Assembly (NCBI GenBank): GCA_963724985.1
Contig: CAVRWV010000022.1
Span: forward strand, 124,001-188,000
From: JAJPJE01 sp963724985
Lineage (GTDB): Bacteria > Acidobacteriota > Terriglobia > Terriglobales > Acidobacteriaceae
Reading direction: 5' to 3'
DNA length: 64,000 bases
A program made the position numbers and the translations under genes. Numbering within the stretch: position 1 is the stretch's first letter; each line of letters begins with the position of its first letter. The notes beneath the pieces are model-generated. The model made no database searches. It was not told the DNA's origin and saw only the letters and a list, made by a program, of their open reading frames with translations. Positions 9,185-17,154 of the stretch are shown here, piece by piece.

Positions 9185-10060
9185 TTACAAAGCATTAGCT
9201 TTTTGCAACTGCGCTTTCATGCCAGCCCAACTCTTGCGCGTAGACTCCTCTGGCGTTCCCGCACCGTGCCAGTGCGTTTCCAGACTCACCGCATAACGAT
9301 ACCCGTCGCGCTTAAGCGCCTTGAACTGCCCAACCCAATCGATGATCCCCGTCCCCATCGCCGCCCACTCGTATTTACCATCTGCCGTCCTCACCACATC
9401 TTTGCAATGGCAGTGCCCGATGCGCGCCTTGGGCAACAAGTCATATCCATTCGGATACGGCACCTCTCCCGTAGTCGCTGCATTCCCCGGATCCCAATTC
9501 AGAAAAAAGTTTGGCGCCGTCACCTCAGCTAGAACTTTCGCCGCCTCGGCGCCGTTCGCCGTGTTGCAGGACATTTCGTTTTCCAGCACCAGGATCACGC
9601 CCTCGCGCGCCGCCTTCGCCGCGGCCTGCCGCAGCTTGTCATTCATCGCAGCGCGATAAGGTGTCTGATCCTCCAGACGCCAAAAGTCAAAGCAGCGCAC
9701 ACGATCAGTCTGAAACGCCTTCGCCAGGGCGATACTCCGCTCCAACACTTCATCCTGCTGATCAAAAGTGAAGTCTGCATGAAACTGGTCACGCTTCGGA
9801 CTGAATTTCGACGTCGGCGCGCCCGGCCAATCCACCTTGAACAGCGGACTCGCAACATCCGTCACTCGCAGCTTGTATTTCTCCAGGACCTTGCGCGCTT
9901 CGTCTACCTCTTTCGCGTCGAGATTCAGTACATTCTTGTTCCACATGCCACGAATCTCGATCCACTGCAATCCGAACTCACGCGCCACCACCTCGCAGGC
10001 CCGCCCAAAATCTTGCGAGATCTCGTCATTGATCACCGCCACGCGGAATGGCGAGTTCAT
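9185..10060 (-). CDS. Sugar phosphate isomerase/epimerase (AP-endonuclease-2-like TIM barrel)
   Basis: The 291-residue protein starts at ATG 10060, which overlaps the upstream stop as ATGA and signals translational coupling; a longer upstream extension would be unrelated read-through. Visible TIM-barrel features are the opening strand FRVAVINDEIS, LVLENE with metal-ligand Glu, FFLNWDPGN, IGHCHCKD and YAVSLETHW. Members bind a divalent metal and isomerise or epimerise sugars (xylose-isomerase-like, IolE/IolI type). No signal peptide is seen, unlike its partner. The reaction is probably on a keto-sugar made by the operon's oxidoreductases, which is an inference from context. Confidence 0.85.
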   Translation of the reverse strand: MNSPFRVAVINDEISQDFGRACEVVAREFGLQWIEIRGMWNKNVLNLDAKEVDEARKVLEKYKLRVTDVASPLFKVDWPGAPTSKFSPKRDQFHADFTFDQQDEVLERSIALAKAFQTDRVRCFDFWRLEDQTPYRAAMNDKLRQAAAKAAREGVILVLENEMSCNTANGAEAAKVLAEVTAPNFFLNWDPGNAATTGEVPYPNGYDLLPKARIGHCHCKDVVRTADGKYEWAAMGTGIIDWVGQFKALKRDGYRYAVSLETHWHGAGTPEESTRKSWAGMKAQLQKANAL

Positions 10061-11022
10061 AGCGCAAGCCCCGCCTTCTCGAGATACTCCTTGTTGACCT
10101 CCGCCGATTGCTTGGGCGTATGCGTGCCATCCGTCGGCCCATCGAGTTCGACAATCGCCCACCCGCGAAACTTGACGCGATTCAGCGCCCTCAACACAGC
10201 AGTCAAATCCACATTGCCCTGTCCCAACTCCGCAAACTGGTAGTCACGCTTCGCGCCGGCCGCAGCGGCCAACGGCTTCACATCTTTCAGGTGCAGGAAC
10301 AGCAGTCGGTCGCTGTACTTCAAAATCGCTTTCGCCGGATCGCCCCCGCCTTCGAAGTAATGTGCGATATCCAACTCCAGCTTCACATACCGCGCATCGG
10401 ACGCATCCATCACGCGGTCTACTTCCTCCGGCGTCTGTCCCATCGCTCCCATGTGATTGTGATATCCCAGCGGAATCCCCAGATCGGCAGTCTGTTTCCC
10501 CAGTTCCGTCAGCATCTGTCCCAGCCGCTTGTAGTCCGCGGCAGTCGGAGCATGCTTCGGCTTCTTATCGATAATCTGCAGATACATCCCGCCCGCCTCT
10601 CTTAGGAACCGGCAATTCGACACATGATGTGCCACCGCTGCCGCCGCATCCGGAGCGTCCACATCCAGATCGCCACTCGACAGCGCCACAAATTGCATCG
10701 AGTGCGCCGCCAGCAAATCGCGCACCTTCTGCGGACTCCCAAATTCCTCTATGCAATTCGACCGGAGCTGTATGCCCTTGTATCCGACCGCTGCAATGTC
10801 ATCGATCGCCTGCCCATCATTCCCTCCCCACGTGATGGCGGCATAGCCAACGCGAATGTCCGCCGCGGCGGGCGTGATCTTCGTATCAAAATACGCAAGA
10901 TTCATCGCAGGATAGAGCGGCCTCGGAAGCAGCGCCTGCGCGCCGGGCGCCGTCCCTGCGATCGCCGCACCACTCGCTGCACTCAGACCAGCTAGAAACT
11001 TACGTCGCGAAATCGACACCAT
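10057..11022 (-). CDS. Tat-exported sugar phosphate isomerase/epimerase-like TIM-barrel protein
   Basis: ATG 11022 is chosen because it places a twin-arginine signal (SRRKFLAGLSAASGAAIAG) at the very N-terminus and is preceded by AAGGAAG. The mature part of about 290 residues is a xylose-isomerase-like TIM barrel: AITWGGN, GYKGIQLRSN, LGYHNHMGAM, KLELDIAHYFEGG, LLFLHLKDV and GWAIVELDGP. The conserved His and Glu residues on strand ends would hold the metal. It is the first gene of the minus-strand sugar operon and is transcribed divergently from the ECF sigma gene. Its pairing with an exported oxidoreductase suggests periplasmic sugar conversion. The substrate is unknown. Confidence 0.85.
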   Translation of the reverse strand: MVSISRRKFLAGLSAASGAAIAGTAPGAQALLPRPLYPAMNLAYFDTKITPAAADIRVGYAAITWGGNDGQAIDDIAAVGYKGIQLRSNCIEEFGSPQKVRDLLAAHSMQFVALSSGDLDVDAPDAAAAVAHHVSNCRFLREAGGMYLQIIDKKPKHAPTAADYKRLGQMLTELGKQTADLGIPLGYHNHMGAMGQTPEEVDRVMDASDARYVKLELDIAHYFEGGGDPAKAILKYSDRLLFLHLKDVKPLAAAAGAKRDYQFAELGQGNVDLTAVLRALNRVKFRGWAIVELDGPTDGTHTPKQSAEVNKEYLEKAGLAL

Positions 11023-11301
11023 TCTTCCTTCTTTGCCAGAAAAACTTCCCAGCGTTGTCCAGCACCCAGCACGATAAATGCTCTCCGGTCGCACTCGGAA
11101 GTTAAGAAGTGTTACGCCGTGCGTTTAGAAAGTCACGAAAAGTGTTTCCGCCGAACAAATCATCCGGCCAGCGATTCTATCGAAACACCGCCGCCGTCTG
11201 GTCATTTCCTCCCGCTTCGGTCCGAACCACAATCAATGTACTATCAGTTCATTGCACTCTGTACGGTGCGCTGGCTATACTGGCTTTCCCCAGAGGCAGA
11301 C

Positions 11302-11892
11302 GTGGAGTTCTATGCATTCGACAACGCATACTATCAACGCCTTAGGACTGGCGATCCTGAGACGGAACGCCACTTTGTCTCCTATTTCAGCGATCTCATT
11401 CTGATCAAGCTGCGTTCGCGTCTGCTTCCGAGCGATACCATCAAGGAAATTCAGCAGGAGACCTTCGCGCGCGTCCTCGTCACCCTTCGCAAGAACTGCG
11501 GCCTGGAAAAGCCCGATCGCCTCGGCTCCTTCGTGAATTCGGTTTGCAACAACGTAATGCGCGAGTTCTTCCGCTCGAACTCCCGCCATGATCAACTGGA
11601 CGGCAGCTTCATCGACCCGCCTGACCGCCGCGCCGATCTCGACAGCGCCCTCGTTTCCGCCGAGGCCAAAAAGCACGTCCAGCGCGTTCTGGACCAGCTT
11701 TCCGAACGTGACCGCGAGGTCCTCCGCGAGGTCTTTCTTGAAGATGAAATCGGCGACCGCGACCAGCTTTGCCGTCGCTTGGGGATCGAGCGCGACTACC
11801 TGCGCGTCCTGCTGCACCGCGCCAAGAAGAACTTTAAGTCCTTATACGAGAGCATGATGGCGGAAACTGCCAAAAAACAGAAAATGGGATGA
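11302..11892 (+). CDS. ECF-type RNA polymerase sigma factor
   Basis: A sigma-70 family ECF protein of about 196 residues. GTG at 11302 is preferred because a GAGG lies just upstream and the protein then begins just before FDNAYYQRLRTGDPETERHF; an in-frame extension to 11119 is possible but has no family features. Region 2 is visible in HFVSYFSDLILIKLRSRLLP and DTIKEIQQETFARVLVTLRK. Region 4 with its helix-turn-helix is LDQLSERDREVLREVF...DQLCRRLGIERDYLRVLLHRAKKNF. A putative anti-sigma gene follows after about 200 bp that contains a family-B hairpin. It would direct RNA polymerase to a dedicated regulon, probably including this locus. Confidence 0.88.
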   Translation: MEFYAFDNAYYQRLRTGDPETERHFVSYFSDLILIKLRSRLLPSDTIKEIQQETFARVLVTLRKNCGLEKPDRLGSFVNSVCNNVMREFFRSNSRHDQLDGSFIDPPDRRADLDSALVSAEAKKHVQRVLDQLSERDREVLREVFLEDEIGDRDQLCRRLGIERDYLRVLLHRAKKNFKSLYESMMAETAKKQKMG

Positions 11893-12009
11893 AACGTTCA
11901 GCCCTCCTCCAGCACTATCCGGATGAAGTACACAGTTGGTCTCGGGTGGCGACTGCTTCTGGGGAGGACGGCGACATCCGAGACCGATTGGTGAAGTTAG
12001 GCTTGGTGC

Positions 12010-12047
12010 CCCAGGTTTCGCGTCCTTCCTTTGGACGCTAACCTGGG
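12010..12047. repeat. Family-B hairpin between sigma and anti-sigma genes
   Basis: CCCAGGTTTCGCGTCC and GGACGCTAACCTGGG pair with a two-base internal mismatch around TTCCTTT, preceded by the family lead-in TTGGTGC. It would fold in the message between the sigma and anti-sigma coding regions. Confidence 0.65.
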
Positions 12048-12090
12048 ATTCGGCAGTCGAAGACACTTTCGTAAGACGGGCGAATTCACG

Positions 12091-12789
12091 ATGGATCATT
12101 CTGAGGCCGTACAACTCAGGGCAACCGAGAAATACCTGCTGGGAGAGCTTCCAACCGACCAGCGGGAGGCCTTCGAGGACCACTTCTTTGCGTGTACGGA
12201 ATGCGCCCAGGACGTGAAAACCGCTGCGGTCTTTATCGATAACGCCCGCGCTGCCCTGCGTGAAGCCCCGGTTCCGGCCCGTCAGTTCCAACCCGCCCGG
12301 CAGAAATCCTGGTGGGGATGGCTCCAACCTGCTTGGGGATTGGCCGCCGCTGCCGCAATACTCGCCGTCGTTGGCTATCAGAACCTGGTCACCATTCCGC
12401 ACCTGAAAACCGAGATGGCTGCCGCGACCACTCCGCAGGCGCTTACTTCGTTCAATCTCACTACCGCTGGATCTCGTGGTGCGATAGGTCCGCAGTTGAC
12501 CGTCCCGGCCGAAAAGCCATTCAGCTTCTACATTGATATTCCCGCCAACGATTCCTTCGCATACTATAGTGCCGCCGTTGAGACCGACTCCGGCGCGCGC
12601 AAGTTCGCCGTGCCCGTGTCTCGTGAACAGGCGAAAGAGTCCGTGCAAATTCTGCTGCCTGCGAAAACGTTGTCGCCTGGCAATTATGTTCTGGTCGTCG
12701 TAGGACAGGCGATCTCGTCTGTCGGGTCGCAGCCGACGTCGTCGGCCACAGGCACGGAAGTCGCTCGGTACCCATTCTCCGTTCAGTAA
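12091..12789 (+). CDS. Membrane anti-sigma factor with zinc-finger N-terminus
   Basis: The 232-residue protein starts at ATG 12091. The N-terminal domain (1-50) has the anti-sigma zinc-finger pattern H-x3-C-x2-C in DHFFACTECA, which binds ECF sigma factors in the cytoplasm. One membrane span follows at about 71-95 (WWGWLQPAWGLAAAAAILAVVGY), and the C-terminal ~135 residues should be periplasmic. That part is beta-rich (FYIDIPANDSFAYYSAAVETDSG) and ends in VARYPFSVQ. It lies directly after the sigma gene and before the unknown and TPR-CHAT genes. Release of the sigma factor would need a signal or proteolysis acting on the periplasmic part. Confidence 0.85.
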   Translation: MDHSEAVQLRATEKYLLGELPTDQREAFEDHFFACTECAQDVKTAAVFIDNARAALREAPVPARQFQPARQKSWWGWLQPAWGLAAAAAILAVVGYQNLVTIPHLKTEMAAATTPQALTSFNLTTAGSRGAIGPQLTVPAEKPFSFYIDIPANDSFAYYSAAVETDSGARKFAVPVSREQAKESVQILLPAKTLSPGNYVLVVVGQAISSVGSQPTSSATGTEVARYPFSVQ

Positions 12790-12798
12790 GTAGTAGAA

Positions 12799-12912
12799 AC
12801 CGCGCAGCGGTGGTACAGGATAGCCCGGCACGTAAGTGCCGGGAATGCACGGTGAATCAACGCGAGTCCGCTTTAGCGGACGGCACAGTTTTATAACTAA
12901 CCCCGGCAGGGG
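12799..12912. repeat. Array of palindromes (family A)
   Basis: Four stems in a row: ACCGC-gca-GCGGT (12799-12811), CCCGGCAC-gtaa-GTGCCGGG (12824-12843, perfect 8 bp), GTCCGCT-tt-AGCGGAC (12866-12881, perfect 7 bp) and CCCC-ggca-GGGG (12901-12912). It separates the anti-sigma gene from the unknown gene and has the same order and loops as the array at 644-723. Confidence 0.75.
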
Positions 12913-12942
12913 CCACACTGCAATAAAAACAGGTGATCACAA

Positions 12943-13800
12943 ATGAAGCGCTTCAAAACCCCAAGAGCTTTCTTGTATCACGCCCACGGCTTCGCAATCA
13001 GCGGAATGATTACCAAGCCCTATCAGGCAATGATTCCCACCCAGGCCATGGCGACGCTGCCTACTACCGGCGGTCTCGCCGAAGCCACCTCCCCGCCGTA
13101 CACCTTCAAGGACATCGTCTCGTTCAAAGGGGCAAAAACCGTGATCACGGGAATGTCCCCCAAAGACAACGTGTACGAAACCGACATGAAGGTGACCATC
13201 GAAGGCTTGAATATTTGCGACCGCTTCACCGCCGACAGAGTGGTCACGCACATCCGCTGCAAACACACGCTGGGCGAGTTCGGCAAAGAAAACAAGGATC
13301 GCTCTGAGATCATCCCTGTCGATAGCGACATCTCCGGCGTGAAGATCGATGGCCATCCCGTCAACATCACTCTCGATAAGAACTTCTTTCATGATTTCTC
13401 GAACTATGCTCGCCTGCGCGAAGCCTATAAAAAGGGTCCCTTCCGCAAGCACGTGCAGCAGAAGTTCCACTGGGTGCCGGAGAAACCCAAAGCAAAAGTT
13501 CCCGATTGCGTGCAGACACGGTATAAATGGGCTGAGCGCTTAAACAAAAAGCTTCCCGAACATGGTCATATCCTGTGCACGCTGGTAGACAAGGCCGAAG
13601 TCGATCATCCAGAAGCACGTGTCTTCGGCAACATCATCGTGCTGCCCGACTTTGGCACCATCTATCTCGGCGACTACTTCATCGACAGACACTCGACCCG
13701 TCTGGAGATGGTCCGCGTCGAGTTAGACGGGCCAGTAAAAGGGATGGTTTGCGATGGCGGTGGGGGCGGTGGAAATGGTTATCCACCAGCTGGTACATAA
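12943..13800 (+). CDS. Unknown protein of the sigma/TPR-CHAT locus, Gly-rich C-terminus
   Basis: This 285-residue protein was not recognised. It starts at ATG 12943 after ACAGGTGATCACAA and lacks an obvious signal peptide (MKRFKTPRAFLYHAHGFAISG is basic and only weakly hydrophobic) and membrane spans. The body is mixed alpha/beta with several Cys (LNICDRF, HIRCKHTLGEF, VPDCVQTRY, HILCTLVD) and a C-terminal barrel-like part (ARVFGNIIVLPDFGTIYLGDYFI). It ends in a poly-glycine tail, CDGGGGGGNGYPPAGT. The last 52 bp overlap the start of the TPR-CHAT gene, so the two are probably translated together. Candidate roles are substrate or partner of the CHAT protease; nothing in the sequence proves either. 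Confidence 0.75.
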   Translation: MKRFKTPRAFLYHAHGFAISGMITKPYQAMIPTQAMATLPTTGGLAEATSPPYTFKDIVSFKGAKTVITGMSPKDNVYETDMKVTIEGLNICDRFTADRVVTHIRCKHTLGEFGKENKDRSEIIPVDSDISGVKIDGHPVNITLDKNFFHDFSNYARLREAYKKGPFRKHVQQKFHWVPEKPKAKVPDCVQTRYKWAERLNKKLPEHGHILCTLVDKAEVDHPEARVFGNIIVLPDFGTIYLGDYFIDRHSTRLEMVRVELDGPVKGMVCDGGGGGGNGYPPAGT

Positions 13801-16472
13801 TTTTCTTTCTGCTGATCTCCGGCGGATGCGCGAAAACGCAACCGCCGGAAATTCTATACGCTGACGCTCGTCAACGTATGCAGCGCGCTGAATGGGCTTC
13901 AGCGAATGAAATCGCTGATAGCGCTCTCCATCGTTTTCGCAAGCGATCACCCGAATGGGCTGCTCGTTTTCTCATCCTAAAGGCCGAAATCTTGGTCCGA
14001 CAAGGCGAAAGCAAGCAGGCTTTAACTATTCTCGCCGCGCCTCTTCCCTCTTCTCTAGCACACGACGATGTGAATGTTCGACGACTGATCGCGCTGGGTG
14101 TGGCGAACTCTCGACTGCAGCACTCTGCGGAAGCGCTGACGCTTCTGGATGAAGCGCAACGTATCGGCATTGATAAGCCCCCACAGCTCAGAGCCGAGGT
14201 CGCAATCAATCGAGGGACCTTCTTTGCTTCGCAGTATGAATTCGCTAAGGCCAGGGCTGAATATCATAAAAGCCTTAGTTGGGCAGAAGCTGCAAACAAC
14301 GATTACCTTCGATCGAATGCGTTGGGCGGTCTTGGTTTCGCGAGCATGCAGCAGGCACGATACGACGAAGCAATCGATTGGTTTAATGAGAGCCTAGCTA
14401 TAGCCACGCGGATCCAGAACCAAGTCCTACAAGCTGTAACACTTGGAAACTTAGGCTGGTGCTACTACCGGCTCGGCGATTTAGACCGAGCGAAAGAGCT
14501 CCTGCAGCAGGGTACCTTGGCCTTTGCGAGTCGAGGTATGCTGGTGCAGCAAGGAAGATTGTTGAATGATCTCGGGCTCGTCAGCGTCGACCAAGGAGAA
14601 CTTACAGACTCGGCAAACTACCTTGAACGGGCGCTGTCCATTTCGCGTCAGATCGAGAACCAAGAGACAACGGTTAACGCCCTCGGCAATCTGGCGGATG
14701 TCGCATTCCAGAACGGGCACTTAGACCTTGCAGCAAAATATGCCTCGGAGTCTTTGTCGCTGGGTCGCAAGACCGGCGACGATATGAGTCAACTTGAAGC
14801 CTTATCGACGATAGCTGAGATTGATGCGGCACAAAAGAAGTACCAGAAATCCGAGACGGCGCTGATGCAGGTAATTCGGTCCGCTAGGGAACCGTGGCTG
14901 CGGTGGAGAGCGCTTTCGGAACTAGGGAAGGTCTACGCGCTTGAAGCCAGGAGCGCTGATGCCGATCGCGAATTTCAAGGAGGGTTGGTCGCTATCGACG
15001 AAGCCCGCGCCGCGCTAAACGTAGAAGAACATCGCCTCTCATTCCTGACCAGTGCTAGCCGCTTTTACAACAGCTATATCGATTTCCTCGTCGAGCATGG
15101 ACGCGTCAAAGACGCACTTCGCATCGCCGAGCACAGTCGTGCACGTACCCTCGCCGAAGGCCTCGGAATCAATTTGGGAACGACACCGGCTCCAGGCCGC
15201 GTTAGTCGACCGCTGAAAGCAGCCCAGACAGATCCGGTCCGCGATAGTGGATCTCTGAAAGCAGGTCAGGAAGATCCAGTCCGCGACAGCGGACGTTTGA
15301 AAGTAGCCCAGGACGAAATCCTGGGTCACTCAGAGCAGAACGAATCAAGTCCGCGTAATCGGACGATTGACTCCGCACTTCCGTTCGACTCGGCATTTTC
15401 CCCTGAACGAATCTCCCAACACACCAACGCCATCATCCTTGAATACTGGCTCAAGCCCGAACACTCTTACCTCTGGGCTGTCACGCCAAATAACGTCGCG
15501 CTCTTCAAGCTCCCCGCCGATACGGAAATCAACGCCGCCGTGCAGGACTACCGCAAGGCCCTCCTCGGCCCGCGTGATCCGCTGGACACCGGCAACACCT
15601 CCGGCCCCAAGCTTTACGATATGCTGGTTGCGCCCGCGCACAACCTCATCCGCCCGGGCGCGCGCGTTATCGTGATTGCCGACGGCGGTCTTAATAACCT
15701 GAACTTCGAAACCCTGATCGCGCCCGCTCCCAAGCCGCATTACTGGATCGAAGACGTCACCCTCAGTGACGCCAGTTCCCTGGCCCTGCTCGCGGGCTCT
15801 CGGCACGCAACCGCGCCCAGGCTGAGAAACTTGCTGCTGGTCGGTGATCCCGTCTCCGCCTCGCCTGAATATCCGCGCCTTCCGCAGGGCGCTACCGAGA
15901 TCGACCGTGTCGAACAGCACTTCCCAGCCAAAGCTCGCTTGGTGCTTGCAGGTGCGCAGGCCACACCCCAGGCCTATCTGGCCAGCGATACCGGTCGTTT
16001 CTCCTACGTCCATTTCGTCGCCCACGGAACCGCCAGCCGCACCACGCCGCTTGAGTCCGCCGTCATCCTTTCGCCCCAGGGAGACTCCTACAAGCTCTAC
16101 GCTCGCGACATTGTCACCAAGCCGCTCCACGCCGACCTCGTAACCATCTCCACCTGCTACGGCGCGGGCAGTCGCGCCTACACCGGCGAAGGACTGGTCG
16201 GACTCTCCTGGGCTTTCCTCCGCGCTGGCGCGCACAATACCATCGCGGCCCTCTGGGAGGTCAACGACGCCTCTACCGCACAATTAATGGACCAGCTCTA
16301 TGCTGGAATCGATAAGGGCAAAGATCCAGCCGCCGCCTTACGCGCCGCCAAGCTGGCAATGCTGCACTCCGACGGCGTCTACCGCCGCCCGTTCTACTGG
16401 GCACCCTTCCAGCTCTACCAAGGTTCGAGCGGGGCAGAACCCCAAGTGTCTGCCCCGCACTCCGTCCGGTGA
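13749..16472 (+). CDS. TPR-CHAT putative cysteine protease, predicted lipoprotein
   Basis: TTG 13749 is preferred: AAAAGGGA lies 5 nt upstream and the product (907 aa) then begins with a charged n-region (RWRWGRWKW), hydrophobic core YIIFFLLI and a lipobox-like SGG-C27. Residues 45-430 form TPR repeats (for example LGNLGWCYYRLGDLDRAKELLQQG and ALGNLADVAFQNGHLDLAAKYASESL). Residues 488-529 are three in-frame 14-residue repeats. The C-terminal CHAT domain, a caspase/separase-like fold, carries both expected catalytic residues: His759 in HFVAHG and Cys803 in ISTCYGAG. It overlaps the unknown gene upstream. A CHAT protease outside the cytoplasm beside a sigma/anti-sigma pair suggests signalling by proteolysis, which is an inference. 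Confidence 0.88.
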   Translation: MRWRWGRWKWLSTSWYIIFFLLISGGCAKTQPPEILYADARQRMQRAEWASANEIADSALHRFRKRSPEWAARFLILKAEILVRQGESKQALTILAAPLPSSLAHDDVNVRRLIALGVANSRLQHSAEALTLLDEAQRIGIDKPPQLRAEVAINRGTFFASQYEFAKARAEYHKSLSWAEAANNDYLRSNALGGLGFASMQQARYDEAIDWFNESLAIATRIQNQVLQAVTLGNLGWCYYRLGDLDRAKELLQQGTLAFASRGMLVQQGRLLNDLGLVSVDQGELTDSANYLERALSISRQIENQETTVNALGNLADVAFQNGHLDLAAKYASESLSLGRKTGDDMSQLEALSTIAEIDAAQKKYQKSETALMQVIRSAREPWLRWRALSELGKVYALEARSADADREFQGGLVAIDEARAALNVEEHRLSFLTSASRFYNSYIDFLVEHGRVKDALRIAEHSRARTLAEGLGINLGTTPAPGRVSRPLKAAQTDPVRDSGSLKAGQEDPVRDSGRLKVAQDEILGHSEQNESSPRNRTIDSALPFDSAFSPERISQHTNAIILEYWLKPEHSYLWAVTPNNVALFKLPADTEINAAVQDYRKALLGPRDPLDTGNTSGPKLYDMLVAPAHNLIRPGARVIVIADGGLNNLNFETLIAPAPKPHYWIEDVTLSDASSLALLAGSRHATAPRLRNLLLVGDPVSASPEYPRLPQGATEIDRVEQHFPAKARLVLAGAQATPQAYLASDTGRFSYVHFVAHGTASRTTPLESAVILSPQGDSYKLYARDIVTKPLHADLVTISTCYGAGSRAYTGEGLVGLSWAFLRAGAHNTIAALWEVNDASTAQLMDQLYAGIDKGKDPAAALRAAKLAMLHSDGVYRRPFYWAPFQLYQGSSGAEPQVSAPHSVR
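15210..15364. repeat. In-frame 42-bp tandem repeat with palindromic cores inside the CHAT gene
   Basis: Three consecutive 42-bp units (15210-15251, 15252-15293, 15294-15335) encode PLKAAQTDPVRDSG, SLKAGQEDPVRDSG and RLKVAQDEILGHSE. The DNA contains GTCCGC-gaca-GCGGAC (15279-15294), CCCAGGA-cgaaa-TCCTGGG (15307-15325) and GTCCG-cgtaat-CGGAC (15349-15364). These stems resemble the intergenic family-A palindromes (GTCCGC.../GCGGAC and CCCAG.../CTGGG). It lies between the TPR and CHAT domains and keeps the frame open. Confidence 0.75.
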
Positions 16473-16529
16473 CGACTGAGAAACCGGATCCGGAATCTCA
16501 ACCTCGGCCAGATTAAAGTCTTCGGGTGC

Positions 16530-16554
16530 CCGGTCCTTGCGCAGCAAGGGCCGG
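16530..16554. repeat. Family-B hairpin
   Basis: CCGGTCCTTGC / GCAAGGGCCGG with a 3-nt loop and one G-T pair, preceded by GGGTGC. It lies 57 bp after the CHAT stop codon. Confidence 0.6.
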
Positions 16555-16627
16555 AACGGTATTTAATCCCCACGCTGCGCCGCTACCCGCGTCTAACAAC
16601 TGACAACCGACAACCAGCAACTTTCCT

Positions 16628-16735
16628 GTCAAGTCCCTCTCGCGCCCAAATTCCTCGCATCCCGATGAAACCACGCCAAATATAAACTTCGCCAAAGTGT
16701 CCAGTAGGTCCCCCTCAATTTGTCACAATAGAAAG
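16628..16735. repeat. ~108-bp dispersed element, copy 1 (family D)
   Basis: It starts TGTCAAGTCCC and ends with a strongly conserved block, TTCGCCAAAGTGTC...AGTAGGTCCCC...AATTTGTCACAATAGAA. The same 5' and 3' blocks at the same spacing occur at 53635-53743, 37 kb away. The middle part is not conserved. No transposase is encoded. Confidence 0.7.
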
Positions 16736-16774
16736 AGGACTGAAAATAGATTGCGCGGCCAAACTGCTTTCAAT

Positions 16775-16824
16775 CCTCGCGTAGCGAGGACTGTCATACC
16801 GAGCGCAAGCGAGGTATCCCTACC
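16775..16824. repeat. Family-C repeat block
   Basis: CCTCGC-gta-GCGAGG (16775-16789) followed by GTCATACCGAGCGCAAGCG and AGGTATCCCTACC. Related blocks occur at 53553, 53936, 59341 and 60938. Confidence 0.6.
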
Positions 16825-17123
16825 TTTCCACGAAATGCTCGGGCCATGGAAACCGAATGGTTCCGTTGCTGAAAGGGCTTGGGGGCTACTCTCTGACAAC
16901 TGACAACTACCAACTGGCAAGTTCTTTGTTTTTAATATTTTGACCGCTAAGTCTTTTGTTTTGCCCGAGCTGGCAGAACCTTCGTGCCAAGCTGCTGATT
17001 CCCAGCAGGTTAACGGTTCGAGGGGGGAGGGGTGCCCTCCCGTGTCGTGTGCGCAGAACCGATGGCGCGTGCAAGAGTGGCGCGGGCGCCCTCGCCGCCG
17101 AGGGGTATCGCGAGACTGGGTGC

Positions 17124-17154
17124 CCGGTCCTTTCCTTCTTTTGGAAAGGGCCGG
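17124..17154. repeat. Family-B hairpin
   Basis: CCGGTCCTTTCC / GGAAAGGGCCGG around TTCTTTT, with the GGGTGC lead-in. It ends 2 bp from the stop codon of the minus-strand unknown gene, so it falls at that gene's 3' end. Confidence 0.65.

Noticed and set aside
15345..16283. 312-codon frame antisense to the CHAT domain
   Set aside because: Shadow frame; the opposite strand has the conserved CHAT motifs.
11302..16472. CRISPR type III-E (Craspase-like) system
   Set aside because: The TPR-CHAT plus sigma factor grouping recalls it, but there is no CRISPR array, no gRAMP/Cas7-like gene and the CHAT protein looks exported.
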